Assembly: GCA_030562195.1 (NCBI GenBank)
Contig: JAUJPP010000007.1
Span: 27,773,769 to 27,837,768, forward strand
Direction: 5' to 3'
DNA from: Nipponacmea schrenckii
Taxonomy: Eukaryota; Mollusca; Gastropoda; Lottiidae
Length of the DNA: 64,000 bases
Part shown: piece after piece, positions 30,501-42,173 of the stretch
How the letters are laid out: the number at the start of each line of letters is the position of its first letter
How positions within the stretch are numbered: the stretch's first letter is position 1
Made by a program: the position numbers and the translations under genes
The notes under the pieces: model-generated
The model's input: only the letters and a program-made list of their open reading frames with translations
Database searches by the model: none
What the model was told of the DNA's origin: nothing

Positions 30501-31917
30501 GGATCACACTTTTACAATCAAATCTGATATTTTAAACCAAAATTATATATAAAATACGCAAACAAACTTATTTGGTTCCCAAATTCCTTCCTTTTCATAA
30601 GTTACAGTAAATACAAAAGAAAAAATTGCACTAACCTGGGCCAGCATCAATACTTTTGGCTAATTTTCCAGTCTCTAAATCCCACACTTTAACATGAGAA
30701 TCTAAACTGCTTGTTGCTGCCACTATATATACATGGTTAAGAAAAACATAACAAAAATACACTGGACTACTCTTCAATATATAATTTAAAAAAGGATTAC
30801 TTTTTAGAATACACAGTAAAAATTTTCAAATACATGTACTAACTTAGGTCTATTTTGATTTAAGTGAACACTATGTTTTTAACCCTAAGCCTATGTTTTT
30901 AACCCTAAGCCAGTGCCTTTGTTTGAGCAGTCTAATGCAAACATAAAAAAAGCACTAACTTTAGAGTAGTTTTTTTTTCTGTAATTAAAGGATACAGGTT
31001 CCAGTGGGGTTGATATCTACTGATATAACTCCAAGTTGATGGCCTTCTAATACAAATCTTAAATCTAATTTTTCATCTGCCCTGAAAATAAGAAACAAAT
31101 TGTTATTTAAGATATCTTTATGAATATCTATAGACATCTGAGGTTACACATCACATAATCAATTCTGAGAATGTTTGCTAGAAAAATAGAGGAAGTTATG
31201 TATTTAATGGAAAGACAAATCAAATCTTACCATTTCCAGACTTTAACTGTGTCGTCAATCGAACCAGAAACAATATTTTCAATCCCATCTTTTTCATTTC
31301 TACCCCAAGCACAAGTCCATATACTGTCTTTATGTGCTAGAAAAATATGAATAAATTGATTTTATAAATACATATCTTGGCCATTTTCCTAAGTCTCTAA
31401 ACTATTGAAATCAGAAACAAAGATAGAGTATTGGCCTGGTTATTCTACAATCACACTAGACCCACTTGAACTTTAGGTTTGTGTAAGTCACACCCTTCGC
31501 ACATAATCATGTAATAACAGAATACTAACCTTGCTCTTGCTTGAAAATCAGTGAATGCTGGAAAGGAAAAGAAGTTCATGAGGCCTAGTAATACTGAGTG
31601 AAATAGACACATTAGACTATTGAACACTCATGTTGAGTAAGCCCATCCTCATATGCTCAGACTGCACCAGGCCCTGTTTCAAGCAAAGCCACCCCACCCC
31701 TCCCCATTCCATGAAGAATTTAGATGACGTGAATTTTACATGTTGTACAGTGTACCTAGTCCAATCCAATTCATATTTAATTCTCTAGATTCCTCAAAAC
31801 GGTTTAGTTCTCGCAATTTCGCAGAGATTGTTTATTGGTTTAATTTTTCAGCTCCTCCGTGTTTCTTATTCCTGTAATAGAGCGTCTAACAATGGTAACA
31901 ACAACACTTACATTCAT
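27504..31917 (-). CDS. WDR61: WDR61/SKI8, WD40 subunit of SKI and PAF1 complexes
   Basis: Seven-bladed WD40 scaffold. In animals it sits in the SKI complex (cytoplasmic exosome cofactor in mRNA decay) and in the nuclear PAF1 elongation complex. Exons in transcript order: 31917-31912, 31557-31530, 31336-31231, 31081-30996, 30722-30636, 30468-30320, 30138-30045, 29770-29677, 28256-28164, 27932-27854, 27599-27504. All junctions are GT-AG, total 918 nt, 305 codons plus stop, the family's usual length. Diagnostic stretches: [15 protein letters not shown] (N-term), [55 protein letters not shown], and the C-terminal [16 protein letters not shown]. Exon 1 contributes only ATG AAT before its donor. 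The start is supported by the perfect gtaagt, the phase, and family alignment. Introns are short except the one between exons 29770-29677 and 28256-28164, which carries a transposon. Confidence 0.96.
28311..29496. mobile_element. 1.19-kb TIR transposon with GC-rich palindromic subterminal repeats
   Basis: Perfect 27-bp terminal inverted repeats (28311-28337, CAGTACAGCAACTTTATAAC...; 29470-29496), flanked by TA on both sides, suggesting a TA target duplication. Inside each end lies a GC-rich array (28338-28500 and 29265-29465) of short interlocking motifs: GTCGCCAGTTCGTCGGC, GACGGTCTGCAGACGG and their reverse complements. The middle (28500-29260) is AT-rich with no transposase. The whole element sits in a WDR61 intron. 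CAGT ends plus TA point to a Tc1/mariner/pogo-type mobiliser, but this is inference. Confidence 0.85.
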
Positions 31918-32830
31918 TTTAATTGGTATTTTCAGTTGATTTTTGTTCTGTGTGCATTATTTTTCTACTTTTGGTTTCTATTTGGCAACAAACTCAAGCG
32001 CCCCCTAGCGGTTCTAATCTACAAAAGGTGTCCATTAGCTATCATCTCTTTCTCTTTTATAAGAACTATTTTGATGAAATGCATAAAGCTATTTTATGTT
32101 CTCCGAGTACTCTTTAATTGTTCAGATTATCAACACAAAATTTCCAAATAATCTTCTACGAAACTTTTTGATAGCTAGCTTTGAACAATTGTGACTTCCT
32201 CATTACTTTACTGTCTCTTTTACCCAGCCTGCTAAGAAAATGCAAACTGATTTTAAGACTAGTAAATCTAGACTATGTTATGGTGGTTGTTGCTGATGTA
32301 AACAACAATATACAAGAATCGGATAAAACACAACACGTTTCTTTTAATTTTTTTTTTTCTCAGGTATTTTGCTGTTTGAATAAATTCTCTATACATAAAA
32401 AGCAATCATGTAAACTTAAGTATTAATAACCTTAACTTCAATGATAACCCTCCTCAGCCCAGATCTCTTTTTTCAATGTCCTTGCTTAGACATGAATTTA
32501 TCAAGTTGTATCATTGTTCACTGAACAGTTAGAAAATCATTTGAATTGCTCTACTTCATTTCTACTTCCTGTTTAGAATTAATTTAAACTCATTTATGTA
32601 TCTAAGAGGCCATAATGATTATATAATATCTAGGCTAAGTCAAGGCTGTAGGTTACATCAAAATTCAATCATCTAGGCTAACTATTGCTTCTCCATTTTG
32701 GTTCTTGAATTCTTTGAAGTTCACCTATGGCTTCCAATAGACAATCAGTTTTACTAGAAGGCTACTAATAAAGCATTTGTATCATGCTTTCAAAATCAGT
32801 TTGTCCTGTAGTTTGATTGTAATGCTTTCA
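31918..32830. promoter_or_regulatory. Bidirectional promoter interval, WDR61 and TTC23
   Basis: 934 bp between divergent start codons. Contains the WDR61 5' UTR, a CTCF-like site at 31998, and presumably an untranslated TTC23 first exon, because the TTC23 coding exon is preceded by an acceptor (TTTCAG ending 32830). I could not place that exon's donor. Confidence 0.5.
31998..32011. promoter_or_regulatory. CTCF-like motif
   Basis: GCGCCCCCTAGCGG resembles the core of the CTCF consensus (reverse of CC-N-AGGGGGCGC). It is an isolated GC-rich word in an AT-rich interval, about 80 bp upstream of the WDR61 ATG. Confidence 0.4.
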
Positions 32831-32851
32831 GGATAATTATAACCTACCAAA

Positions 32852-35800
32852 ATGTCTGATGTAGAACCGTCTATACCTGTAGTTGATATCAGTAATTCTA
32901 GAAGTCAATATAGAGATGATGAATCTGGAGAAGATTATGATTCTGAGTATGATTCTTTGTAAGTGATAACAATACCCTTTAAAATTTGTCAAATTTCCCC
33001 CAGATTAAAAATCCCTCTTTCTAGAACATTGTCTATAGATGATATGCCATGCTATTTTATAGATTTACAGATTTGATTGACAGTTGATCTGATAATGTTT
33101 TCTTATTTATTATTCATTTTATTCTGCTTCTAATTAATCTATTTCACCTCCTGAAAGTTATTATCCTGGAATAATCAAATAGTATAAGGCACACATACAT
33201 AAAAAAAAAGTATAAGTAACTAAATTTAGGAAGTGAAAGCTTTTTAATCTCATCTGCAGATATTCTGGATATTGGGCAGCTCGGAGGTTAGGACAGTCCA
33301 CCTTAGCATTTGTTGAATTGTAGGAGAATTGGACATCTGATCTAAATTTGGATAAATTATTTTTTGCAGCAACTCAGAAGAAGACGAGAGAACTGCTAGT
33401 CCAGTGACTCCAGTTTCACCAGCTCGTAGTACTAACTCACATAGAATGAGAAAAGTTAAAACTGTGAATGGTAAAAAGGTTCATATTGATATGACACCAC
33501 CTGATGAACAGTTAAAACTTGCCATGAAGAAAGCCAAGAAATTTGCTGCTAACAAAAAGGTAAAATGTATTCTGTCTTTATGATGAAGGGGAGTAAAGGT
33601 TGCAACTTTGTACTTATGATAAAGTTTTCGAAAGCATAGGCACAGGGTGATGCATCACTGCATTGAGTTTGTAAATTACACATTGAACGTATGTGTGAAA
33701 TTTCTTTTTTGTTATTTAATTTTTAATCATCATATTAAGGTAACATTATGTGCATGTGACAAGCATTTTACAGAACTAGTATATTAATATAGTTACATAA
33801 TGCTTGGTTATGAATGTAGGTTTTCAACCATATTAAACGCAAGATTTTTTGTTGCCATTCTGATCTAATGTTGGAGCTAGTGTGATAACAATAAAACAAA
33901 ATCTTTGGGAAGTTTTAATATCAGTTAAATCTGTGTTTTTAGGTAGATAAAGCTATCCATGAGTATACCAGGTGTATTGCTCTGTCTAGAATTGTGTATG
34001 GCAGTAATCATTGGAAATATGCAGAGAGTCAGGTCAATTTAGCTGAGGCATATTTAGAACTAAAAGGTAGTATATTTGGGATACCTGTAATGTTATTCAA
34101 GAGATTCAAACACACTTGCCTATATAATGGAATTGACTTGAGCCAAAAATACTCTTGCATATTCGACAAAATCATCAAGAAAAAGTAACATTTTGCCAAA
34201 TTCAAAAAAACAAATCTTTTCCTTTGGAAGATCCTGAGTTATTGATTAATAATGTTTATATTTCAGATTATAAAGCTCAAGCTGAGTATCATTCAGAGAA
34301 TGCTAAAAATGTGATGTTACATGGAGTACATACAACTAGTACACAACAAGAAAAAGCTGATGTTTATTATGTTTTAACTAGAATATATCGTACACTGGGC
34401 CGAGCTTACACTGGTATGAAAAAATATCCTTTTACTGTATAATTCGGTGTACAGTGCGCAGGTTTTTACCCTTAAACTGGCCCAACAAACAAGTGGAGCG
34501 CACTATATACAGTTTAAAAAAAAAGAGTATTTTTCCCCCTTGAAAATGCCTCAAATCAAGTTGAGGATCCGCCATTTTGTCTACCTTCATTGACATTGCC
34601 TTTCAAATTGATTGGTACATCAAAATTTTCCTTTCGATACTACATTCATAATATGATATACATGAACCTTTTGTTAATCATAAAAATTACCAAGAAAGCA
34701 GACAAATAACACACTTGTCTAAAGCACTGTATTGTTAAGAAGTAAACTTGATAGATCTCAAATGTGCTTGTTAAGTTTTGCATAGAGATCCTTAACCATT
34801 CCTGACATATCCTGAAGCTGAACAATGTTTAACCAAAGCTAGTAGAATAGGTGAAGAAAGAGAACGACTGTCATGTGTCAATGCCGATGAAGTAGATGAT
34901 ACTAATATTAGTCTATCATTAGCTATGGCTAGGTAAGTTTATCAGCATTGTCTTTATCAGTGTTCATTATTATAAGACAGTCAACCAATTTCAAAGATTT
35001 TTTTTAACTCAACTGTATCGTAAGATTGGTGACCTGTAGCATTTTCTTTTCCTTAACATCAACATGTGAAAAAATCTGGAAGGGCGTTGCCTGGTCTAGC
35101 GTTCGAGAAAAATTCATGTCATGAACTGCCCTGATTGTTTATTGTAGCCACAAATGGGATGATTTCGAGTCTATTTTTACTAACAACCGAGATATTGGCG
35201 ATTTAGTATCAGTTATTTATAGAAACGAAAGGCCATTTCCTAATACCATTACGACCACATAACGTCATAATGATATGCATGGTCACGTGACTTTGTGTTT
35301 ATGACTTCTGTATTAGTTATGGTGGTCTGCACAGTATGAAGGTTCTTTGAGTTTTTGCGATAATTGACTATTACTTTTGTGTCCAGATGGCAGGTTATTG
35401 TTCTTTCTTAAAATCACAACAATAAAACAGGAAAAGAACTGCAATGATTTATGTATCTTAGTGGTTTTCACTAAAATTTCGATTTCGTGGAAAATTGTGC
35501 CCTATTCAATACCAGATTTATCCGTCATTTTTTATGTCAACTCGATGATCTTGGTCTCGTTGGAAAGCTTAATCAATTACTATAAGAATGTCGTTGGGGT
35601 TTTTAAAAATTCCTCTTAGTTTGGCTCCTGGAAATTTTTTCCCGTTTCCACCTGAAATTTTCACTTTTCCATGGTTACCGACCAAAATAAATTTTTTTTT
35701 TTAAAACCCCAACGACATTCTTTTCGTAATTTAATTGTAATATGTGCCAAGTTTGATGTAGATTGATCCATTGACATTTTTTTAATCCTGAATTAAAGGT

Positions 35801-38800
35801 TTGAAATGTCGAATTTTATGGCAAGTTTAAAGGGCTGTCAACCCATTAAAAAAAACTCTGATTGACATGCAGTCTGATTTAAACTGAATAGCAATAATCA
35901 ATAAATCATCAATAAATGCACAACCAGTCTCCAGAAATCATTCTTTCATATATAAATTCAATTTTTCCAAAACATGAAATAGACCAGGCAACGCCCTTAA
36001 CAAACTAGAATCATTGCACATAAAGGATTGGTTTCAGACATTTCAGAAATGACCCTGAAACATGATGTTACTCAGAGTTTCATGCTGTGCCATCTATTTC
36101 AACCTTTATCATTTACTGAAGTTTGACAAGTCATCATGTTATTTTTGAAGGTTACACAGTAAGCAGAAGAAACATGCCTTATCCAGTGCCGAGTTTGATA
36201 AAGCCTTAGATTTAATGAAAGATAGATATGGTGAAGATGCCCTGGAACTTATACCAGTATATCAGGAATATGGAAAAATATCCTTTCTTCTTATTGATAT
36301 ACCAAACTTGTGATACATTATTAACCAAAACAACCAAACATGCTTGCAAGTGCTAAAATTTTATTCTGCTTTAAAGCTCATTTGAATATAAAATGCATTG
36401 TTCTTTTAAGATTGTAGTGAAACAAACCATTTTGTAAAATGAATTTGCAAACTTGTGAAAATATTTTTGCTATGATTTAATTGTATATGTGTGTTAAACC
36501 TATACATATTTGTTCTTAACTATAATACTTAGAACAGAGTAAAGGTCGACATGCTAATCATGAGAAGGCTATAGACCAGTTTTTACAAGCTCATTCTATT
36601 GCTGGTTGTCAGTAAGTTTATACTGCTATTTAAATATTTCCATTTACTGCAGCTTGTAGTTACAGTGAAAATCCACGCCCTATTTCTTGAAACAACAAAC
36701 AATGTAAACCTATTGGAAAGAAATATACCCCAAGGTTTTCATCGATGTAAATTGAATTTTTCCATGTATTGGCCATCTTGAGGTACTGTACTTAATTTTA
36801 AACATGTTTATCACTAAACAGGTCAGATTTATTATTATCTATTCTTCACTGTTCTGTCTTGTTAATAGTGTTAACAGGGGTTTTGAACTTGCAGTCATTT
36901 ATTACATAAGACATTGAATAAAACCTTGCATATTTTTCTCTTTTATTAGCTACAAAGATGGAAGTATGGAACTAGTTGATACAGCACTGTCTTTAGCTCA
37001 AGCTTACGCTAATACTGGTCGTGATGAGGCCGAAGGTAGGAAGACAGATTACAAAATACAAATATTCATCAAGTCCCTTCAACTTTCATTACTTAGAGCT
37101 GTATAACAAAACTTACTCTATGTACACATTTTTTGTGAACACTGATTCAACACTGTGCCAGTGCTTTCTGTAAGTTCTGTTGTTACCTTTCAACCACCCT
37201 ATCCTCTAAATATTATGTAAAGTATCCTTTGATTATGTAATATATTCACTTGACTATTTCAGATTCAGCAAAGAGTTATTTAGAAGAATGTTTAGTGAAC
37301 TGTACTACTGTATATGGACCACATCATGCTAAAACTCTACAAGTACAGGATGAACTAGCTCGGTTACTCATTAGAACAGACAGACATGATGTAAGTAGAG
37401 AAAGAAAGAAATGACAAGGGTGATAACTTGACTCCATTAGGACTCTTTCTGCAGTCTTGTCCAATCCTCTTATCATCACCCAATTTCATTTGACTGGAAC
37501 AAAACATGATTTGTTCAATGTCACTCGACTTTGTGAATACTAATGACATTGTTGTGACCACTTGTTATCATTATTTCAGTGATATCTTCAAATATTTTTT
37601 ATATTTATGTAAAAATAGAAAATGCCATGGTAACATGTGTTGTCATTTCTGATTGGTTCAGTTTTTTTTTAACCATAATGTTACTTACATGGAAAATGTC
37701 ATTAGTTAAGCCTAACTGCAATATTCTCTGTAAATGTAGGTGTGAGGCAGGATTAACTGTCCTGTCCAGATCATCTGATCAGTCTGTTGTCTTCTATGAC
37801 TTGGTTTGTAAACTTGCAATTCTTTGTAGAATCTAGACAATGATGGGTACAGCAACGGTCCTGCAATGTTACAAATTGAAATATGAACCTTGTTGTTTAC
37901 AGGAAGCAATGAATATATTGAAATCTGGTATAAATCCAAAATGTGAAGTATTTGGTGATTACTCTGAATCTGTATCTGATACATATAAACTAATGGCCTC
38001 AGTTCATCTATCTCAAGGCAATATAGAAAAAGCTCTCAGAGCTTATAAAAAGGTCAGTGTTATAAATACATAATATTTCAGTAAAGTACAATATTTGATT
38101 TATTATAGTAACATAACTTACATAATGGAAAAATAATGTATGTTATACTGAATAAGTTATAGTGTACCATAAAATTGTTTGTCATTATTTATTGTGGTTT
38201 TTATCAATTAATGTTGCTTAAGGATTAGTCACATGAAAGGTTTGCAGAGCTAAGCTTACCCTTTCGGCTTATTCAGAAAATAGTCTAATTTCAATGTTAC
38301 TCCGGCTTTACCTTTGAGACACTATTCTGTATGATACTGAAAAAATTCTCTTGATGAAATTTGTGTATCAGGAACACTTACGGCTTTTTTTTTAACTATT
38401 CCAATTTAAAATCTTTATGATTTATTTCAGTGTCATAATATTGAAACATTAGTGTTGGGTAAAAATCATAAAAAGACAAAAGAATCTCAAACTACAATGG
38501 AACTACTTATGGCGTAAGTCAGATCAGATCTCTTTGCAGTTTCAATGAAGACTGGAAAGTTTATACCAATATTCTTTTATTCTCATTTCATTTACTTGTT
38601 GCATCGAAAATTTGACATTTTCTTCTCTTATTTTGAAAAGCAGTATGCCTATAAGAAATGTGAATTTTTTGTGCAATTATTCCAAAACTGTATATTCCAG
38701 GAGCCCAGGTATATCCTCCAAGTTTGTTCTAGATAAATCAGATGAGCTGCAGAAGAGACCAAAATTTAACAGTGTAGTGAATAGGAGTAGACCAATTTAA
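32852..38800 (+). CDS. TTC23: Tetratricopeptide repeat protein 23
   Basis: Cilium-associated TPR protein; the vertebrate member localises to the Ellis-van Creveld zone and modulates Hedgehog signalling. Exons: 32852-32958, 33370-33559, 33943-34066, 34267-34423, 34807-34932, 36151-36277, 36529-36611, 36950-37035, 37263-37390, 37903-38052, 38431-38513, 38701-38800, total 1461 nt, 486 codons plus stop. The N-terminus is acidic and Ser-rich (about residues 1-75). TPR helices follow: HEYTRCIALSRIVYGSNHWK, ESQVNLAEAYLELK, RIYRTLGRAYTGMKKYPEAE, DQFLQAHSIAGC, CEVFGDYSESVSDTYKLM. These align along the length of human TTC23, including the YG-HWK-AE-VNLA signature. Introns 34424-34806 and 36278-36528 are AT-AC; only with these borders does the frame join to the family sequence (KKYPEAEQCL and QEYGKLEQSKGRH). 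TTC23 rather than its paralogue TTC23L is preferred but not proven. Confidence 0.93.
34424..34806 (+). other. U12-type AT-AC intron in TTC23 (first)
   Basis: Intron starts ATATCCTTT, the U12 5' consensus, and ends AC at 34805-34806. A perfect U12 branch element TCCTTAAC lies at 34789-34796, about 11 nt before the acceptor. Exact borders restore codons ATG AAA AA|A TAT CCT GAA (MKKYPE). A GT-AG reading (donor at 34414) would drop these conserved residues and leaves no matching acceptor. Confidence 0.88.
35080..35998. mobile_element. 0.92-kb MITE with 18-bp TIRs in TTC23 intron
   Basis: Perfect 18-bp inverted ends AAGGGCGTTGCCTGGTCT (35080-35097) and its complement (35981-35998). An internal hairpin pairs GAATGTCGTTGGGG (from about 35587) with CCCCAACGACATTC (to about 35720). 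No transposase. No clear target duplication, so superfamily is unassigned. The intron lies between exons ending 34932 and starting 36151. Confidence 0.8.
36278..36528 (+). other. U12-type AT-AC intron in TTC23 (second)
   Basis: Begins ATATCCTTT, the same nine bases as the first AT-AC intron, and ends AC at 36527-36528. Branch element TTCTTAAC at 36513-36520, about 9 nt before the acceptor. Phase 0 join gives EYGK|LEQSKG. A competing AG three bases later (36531-36532) exists but there is no GT donor to pair with it at the 5' side. Confidence 0.83.
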
Positions 38801-39130
38801 AACATGAGCCTTTTTCATATTTATGTTATTTAATTGTGTATGTGCACTTCTTAGTTTATTTGTATTATATATATCATACTAATACAAGTTTTAGCTAAAA
38901 ACAGAAACCTGATTTTGAATGTTACAATGAATGTCAACAATGAAAAGCATCCAAAAACTTTTAGCCAGTGATAAATTTCTGAATGTATATTCATGTATTA
39001 TATTGTGTATGGTAATTTTTGTTTAACTCTGTGATATTTCTTTTAATAATCCCCATTATGTATGTATTTGGTCTATCTATATTTATTGCATATTGTTCAA
39101 ATGGATGTTTGTACTAGTAAACTTTTTTTT

Positions 39131-39136
39131 AATAAA
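39131..39136 (+). promoter_or_regulatory. Polyadenylation signal of TTC23
   Basis: AATAAA 331 bp after the TAA stop at 38798-38800, preceded by a T-run. The 3' UTR (38801 to about 39155) is AT-rich without other signals. Confidence 0.6.
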
Positions 39137-39374
39137 CATTTGGAGGTGAATTAATTTTGTTTGTTGCATTTTATGCACTGTCACTTGTGTTAGCCATTCG
39201 GTCAACATGAACATTACTGATGTCAGATACAGGATACAAAATTAATGCCGAATGAATGCTTGTCTGTTTATATTCATGGCACAATATGTATGCATTGATT
39301 TTGTATGTCTTCAACACCTGAATGAAGTAATAATTCGGACTAATTTATAATAACATTAACGAAACGGGACTATT

Positions 39375-39530
39375 CGGACTACCGGAAATAACCTCTGACC
39401 TCCTGCCACATTTTTATCATGGCTGACAAACATTGAAGATAAACAAGTTTGTGCCGATTAGAAACCATTTAACATGTTCTAAGGCTTTGAAATTACTTCA
39501 CCACAATTTTGATTTCAAGTATACTCTCGG
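39375..39530 (+). promoter_or_regulatory. Promoter and non-coding first exon of MGAT1
   Basis: GC-richer island after the TTC23 3' end with an ETS-type site ACCGGAAAT at 39381. The following stretch ends in a strong donor at 39530 (CTCGG|GTGAGT). It contains a five-codon upstream ORF (ATGGCTGACAAACATTGA). The next acceptor on this strand with coding sequence behind it is at 52868 (MGAT1). Linking the two is inference from order, strand and the absence of any other coding exon between them. Confidence 0.5.
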
Positions 39531-42173
39531 GTGAGTATGTGATTATGAAAACATTTACAATTTTTCAAATCAGAAAGGCAGCAGAGAAAAATGAAACGCA
39601 CCCTGGAACAAAACTTCATTTATTTTTTTCGGCGAGGGGTGGGGCGTAAACTGACAGTCAGAAGTCAACGACTGGCTTGGTGTATCTGAACAATCCTGCT
39701 GCATATATCAAATTTTACAAAAAGATAGAATTTTCAAAACTGTGCTGATGATGTATTGTCTTACTGTTACTCACAATCATATTGTAAAGTTAGTAAGATT
39801 TTCAAAAAGCCAATTTGATATTCAGGCCATATATTGAGTTATTCAGGCTTAGTTAGGGGAGAACTATGTTGAACAAGGCCCAGCTGCCTTCAGGGTCTTC
39901 TTTAGGGTTTGTATTAGATTTATTTTTTGGGTTTCATGTAGCATTTTATAATTATGGCCTCCTCGACAGGCATGGTTAAAGCATTTGTCTGCAGTTTTTT
40001 TTCCCACAGCACTCAGCACAAGCCAAGATGGTTAAACAGAATGATGGAAAAATAGTGAATAGGCAACCAGACCAGTTCACGGCTAAATATCCATTGCGAA
40101 TAGAATCTATTGGTGAATATAACTAAACATTCATGGCATTGAAATACATTTTACAGTTGGATACTAGTTGAATAGTACTTAGTGTAGTAGTTTTGACATC
40201 AACAAAACATCATTTAAAAAAATGTCCAGCTGGGAAAAAAATAAATCAACAGCCCTGGAATAGATTATAAAAATTACGTTGTAATTTGGTTTGTTGAGGT
40301 CACAATATCAGCCAATTTTTAGACGTTTCTTAGATTACATTAGTCATTATACTAAAAATAAACTTGCAAACACTCTTGGTATTCATCAACATCTTGCTTC
40401 TTTGTAAATCATTAATTTTATAAATAGATAGATAAGCTTGACCACTAAAAATTTTTTAAATTTTTGGAGCTGGTACATGCCATGTGCAGATCTTTAATTC
40501 TTGATCCTTGCATTCCTAGCACGATTGTAAATGATAATCATTTGAAAAACATATATGATAAACAGTCAGATGGCATTATACAAGGTTTCAATCTTCTCTT
40601 TTCTGCGAATGAAAACATAGAAGCCCTGTTTACTGTTCTATGATATGAGTAATTGAGTTAGTATATATAAGATTTGAATTGTTAGCGAATGAAAACCATG
40701 TACCGGTATAACCATAAAAAAAAATATATACGGTAAACTTTTAACCAACTACGCTTACCGATATGTTTTTTCAAACAGTCGCCCACGATATACACTTCAT
40801 CATCCATAGTAATAAAACTTCTTGTCCTGATTTGCTAAAAAAAAAAATCCAATCATGAAAAATTCTTTCGTAAGACTTATATATTATTCAAGATTTTTTT
40901 TCCAATTGACATTTATTTGACTTATGGTATTTCGTGCCATCACATTTTGATTTATTGAATTTGTCTAATTGTCTTGAAAGTTTAAATTGATTGAATATAT
41001 AATGTGTTTTGAGATAACTAAAAAATCAAAATAGGTTTTTAAATTTAACTTTCCTTCACATCATTTTGGGGTTCTATAACAATGTCAAAAGTAAGTAGGC
41101 TTAACATGTTTGTTTAATGAATGTTACCTACTTGAAATTCAGTTGCTGATGACATTGTCAACAAACTTTTATGTCTACTGCCTGCTATTTTTTATTTTAT
41201 TTTTTTTTAATTTTTTATCAAGTTATTGTTTTAGATATTCTGGGTAATTTGTTTTCTGTTCAGGAATTATTTATCCCTTGTTTTTGTTATTATTTCTATA
41301 AAACCATTTGATAAGCCTATATTTCATTGTGTTTAAAGGTATCATTAGTTGGCCACAGAATTATCTTGGTGTGTGTGCGGCGGGGGGAGAATTGGGGGCT
41401 GGGTTAACATCACCAGATATGGCATTTAAAAACTCAATGATTAAATTTGATACTAGAGGAAAGTAGGAAACTTGGAAAAGCCTCCTTAGAAACGACACTT
41501 GTACCATGTAATATGAATTACAATCTTAAGAGATTTTAAGATAAGAATTCTTTTGCTAATGAACATCATCATAAAGTCTATTTATCATAATGCAAAGCTT
41601 CCATTGTTGTTTTATAATGAATTATACAGTAGTTATAAAATATTTGTATAAACTCTGGTTTGATATGACCTAAAGCATAATCAATATCCATATAATTTTC
41701 TATAAGCATGTGTAATTGTGAATAAATATTGTATGTCTATATAAAAACGTAATTGTATATTATAGAGATGTATTGTTATGAGATTTTTGTACTTGGTAAC
41801 TATTGAATGCTTTTTCTTTAAAATGAAATAGTGTTGAAGAATGTCAAACAAGAAATTGTTAATTGAAATGAATTTCTTGTCAAGGAAAACTTTTTTATGA
41901 ATCTTTCTAAAAGATATTTGTGTTTCTTTTTTCATACCTTTTGTATCATTAGCAAGATAAAAACATTTTGAGTGTCTCTTTTTCAAGGTGATCTATATGG
42001 AAAACTATAAAGGATAGCTCACCCTGTATCTTTTAAAGCTGATAAGATTAATGTATGAGAATGAAGCATAAGTTAGAAATGTTCTACATTTAAATAACTG
42101 TAGTAATAGCTTGGGAAGTTTTGGCTGAAATTTTGATTTTTCTTTAAAAAGTTGGATAAAATACAATAAAATC

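Noticed and set aside
30876..30911. Telomere-like TTAACCCTAAG repeated twice
   Set aside because: Only two copies of a 21-bp word inside a WDR61 intron; too short to be an interstitial telomere.
31828..32151. 107-codon plus-strand frame in the WDR61/TTC23 interval
   Set aside because: Overlaps WDR61 exon 1 on the other strand, low-complexity hydrophobic translation, no splice or family support.
34411..34414. GT donor at 34414 for TTC23 exon 4
   Set aside because: Would remove the conserved MKKYPE residues and has no AG acceptor giving the right frame. The AT-AC borders fit exactly.
35377..35619. 80-codon frame in a TTC23 intron
   Set aside because: Inside the MITE at 35080-35998. Translation resembles no transposase.
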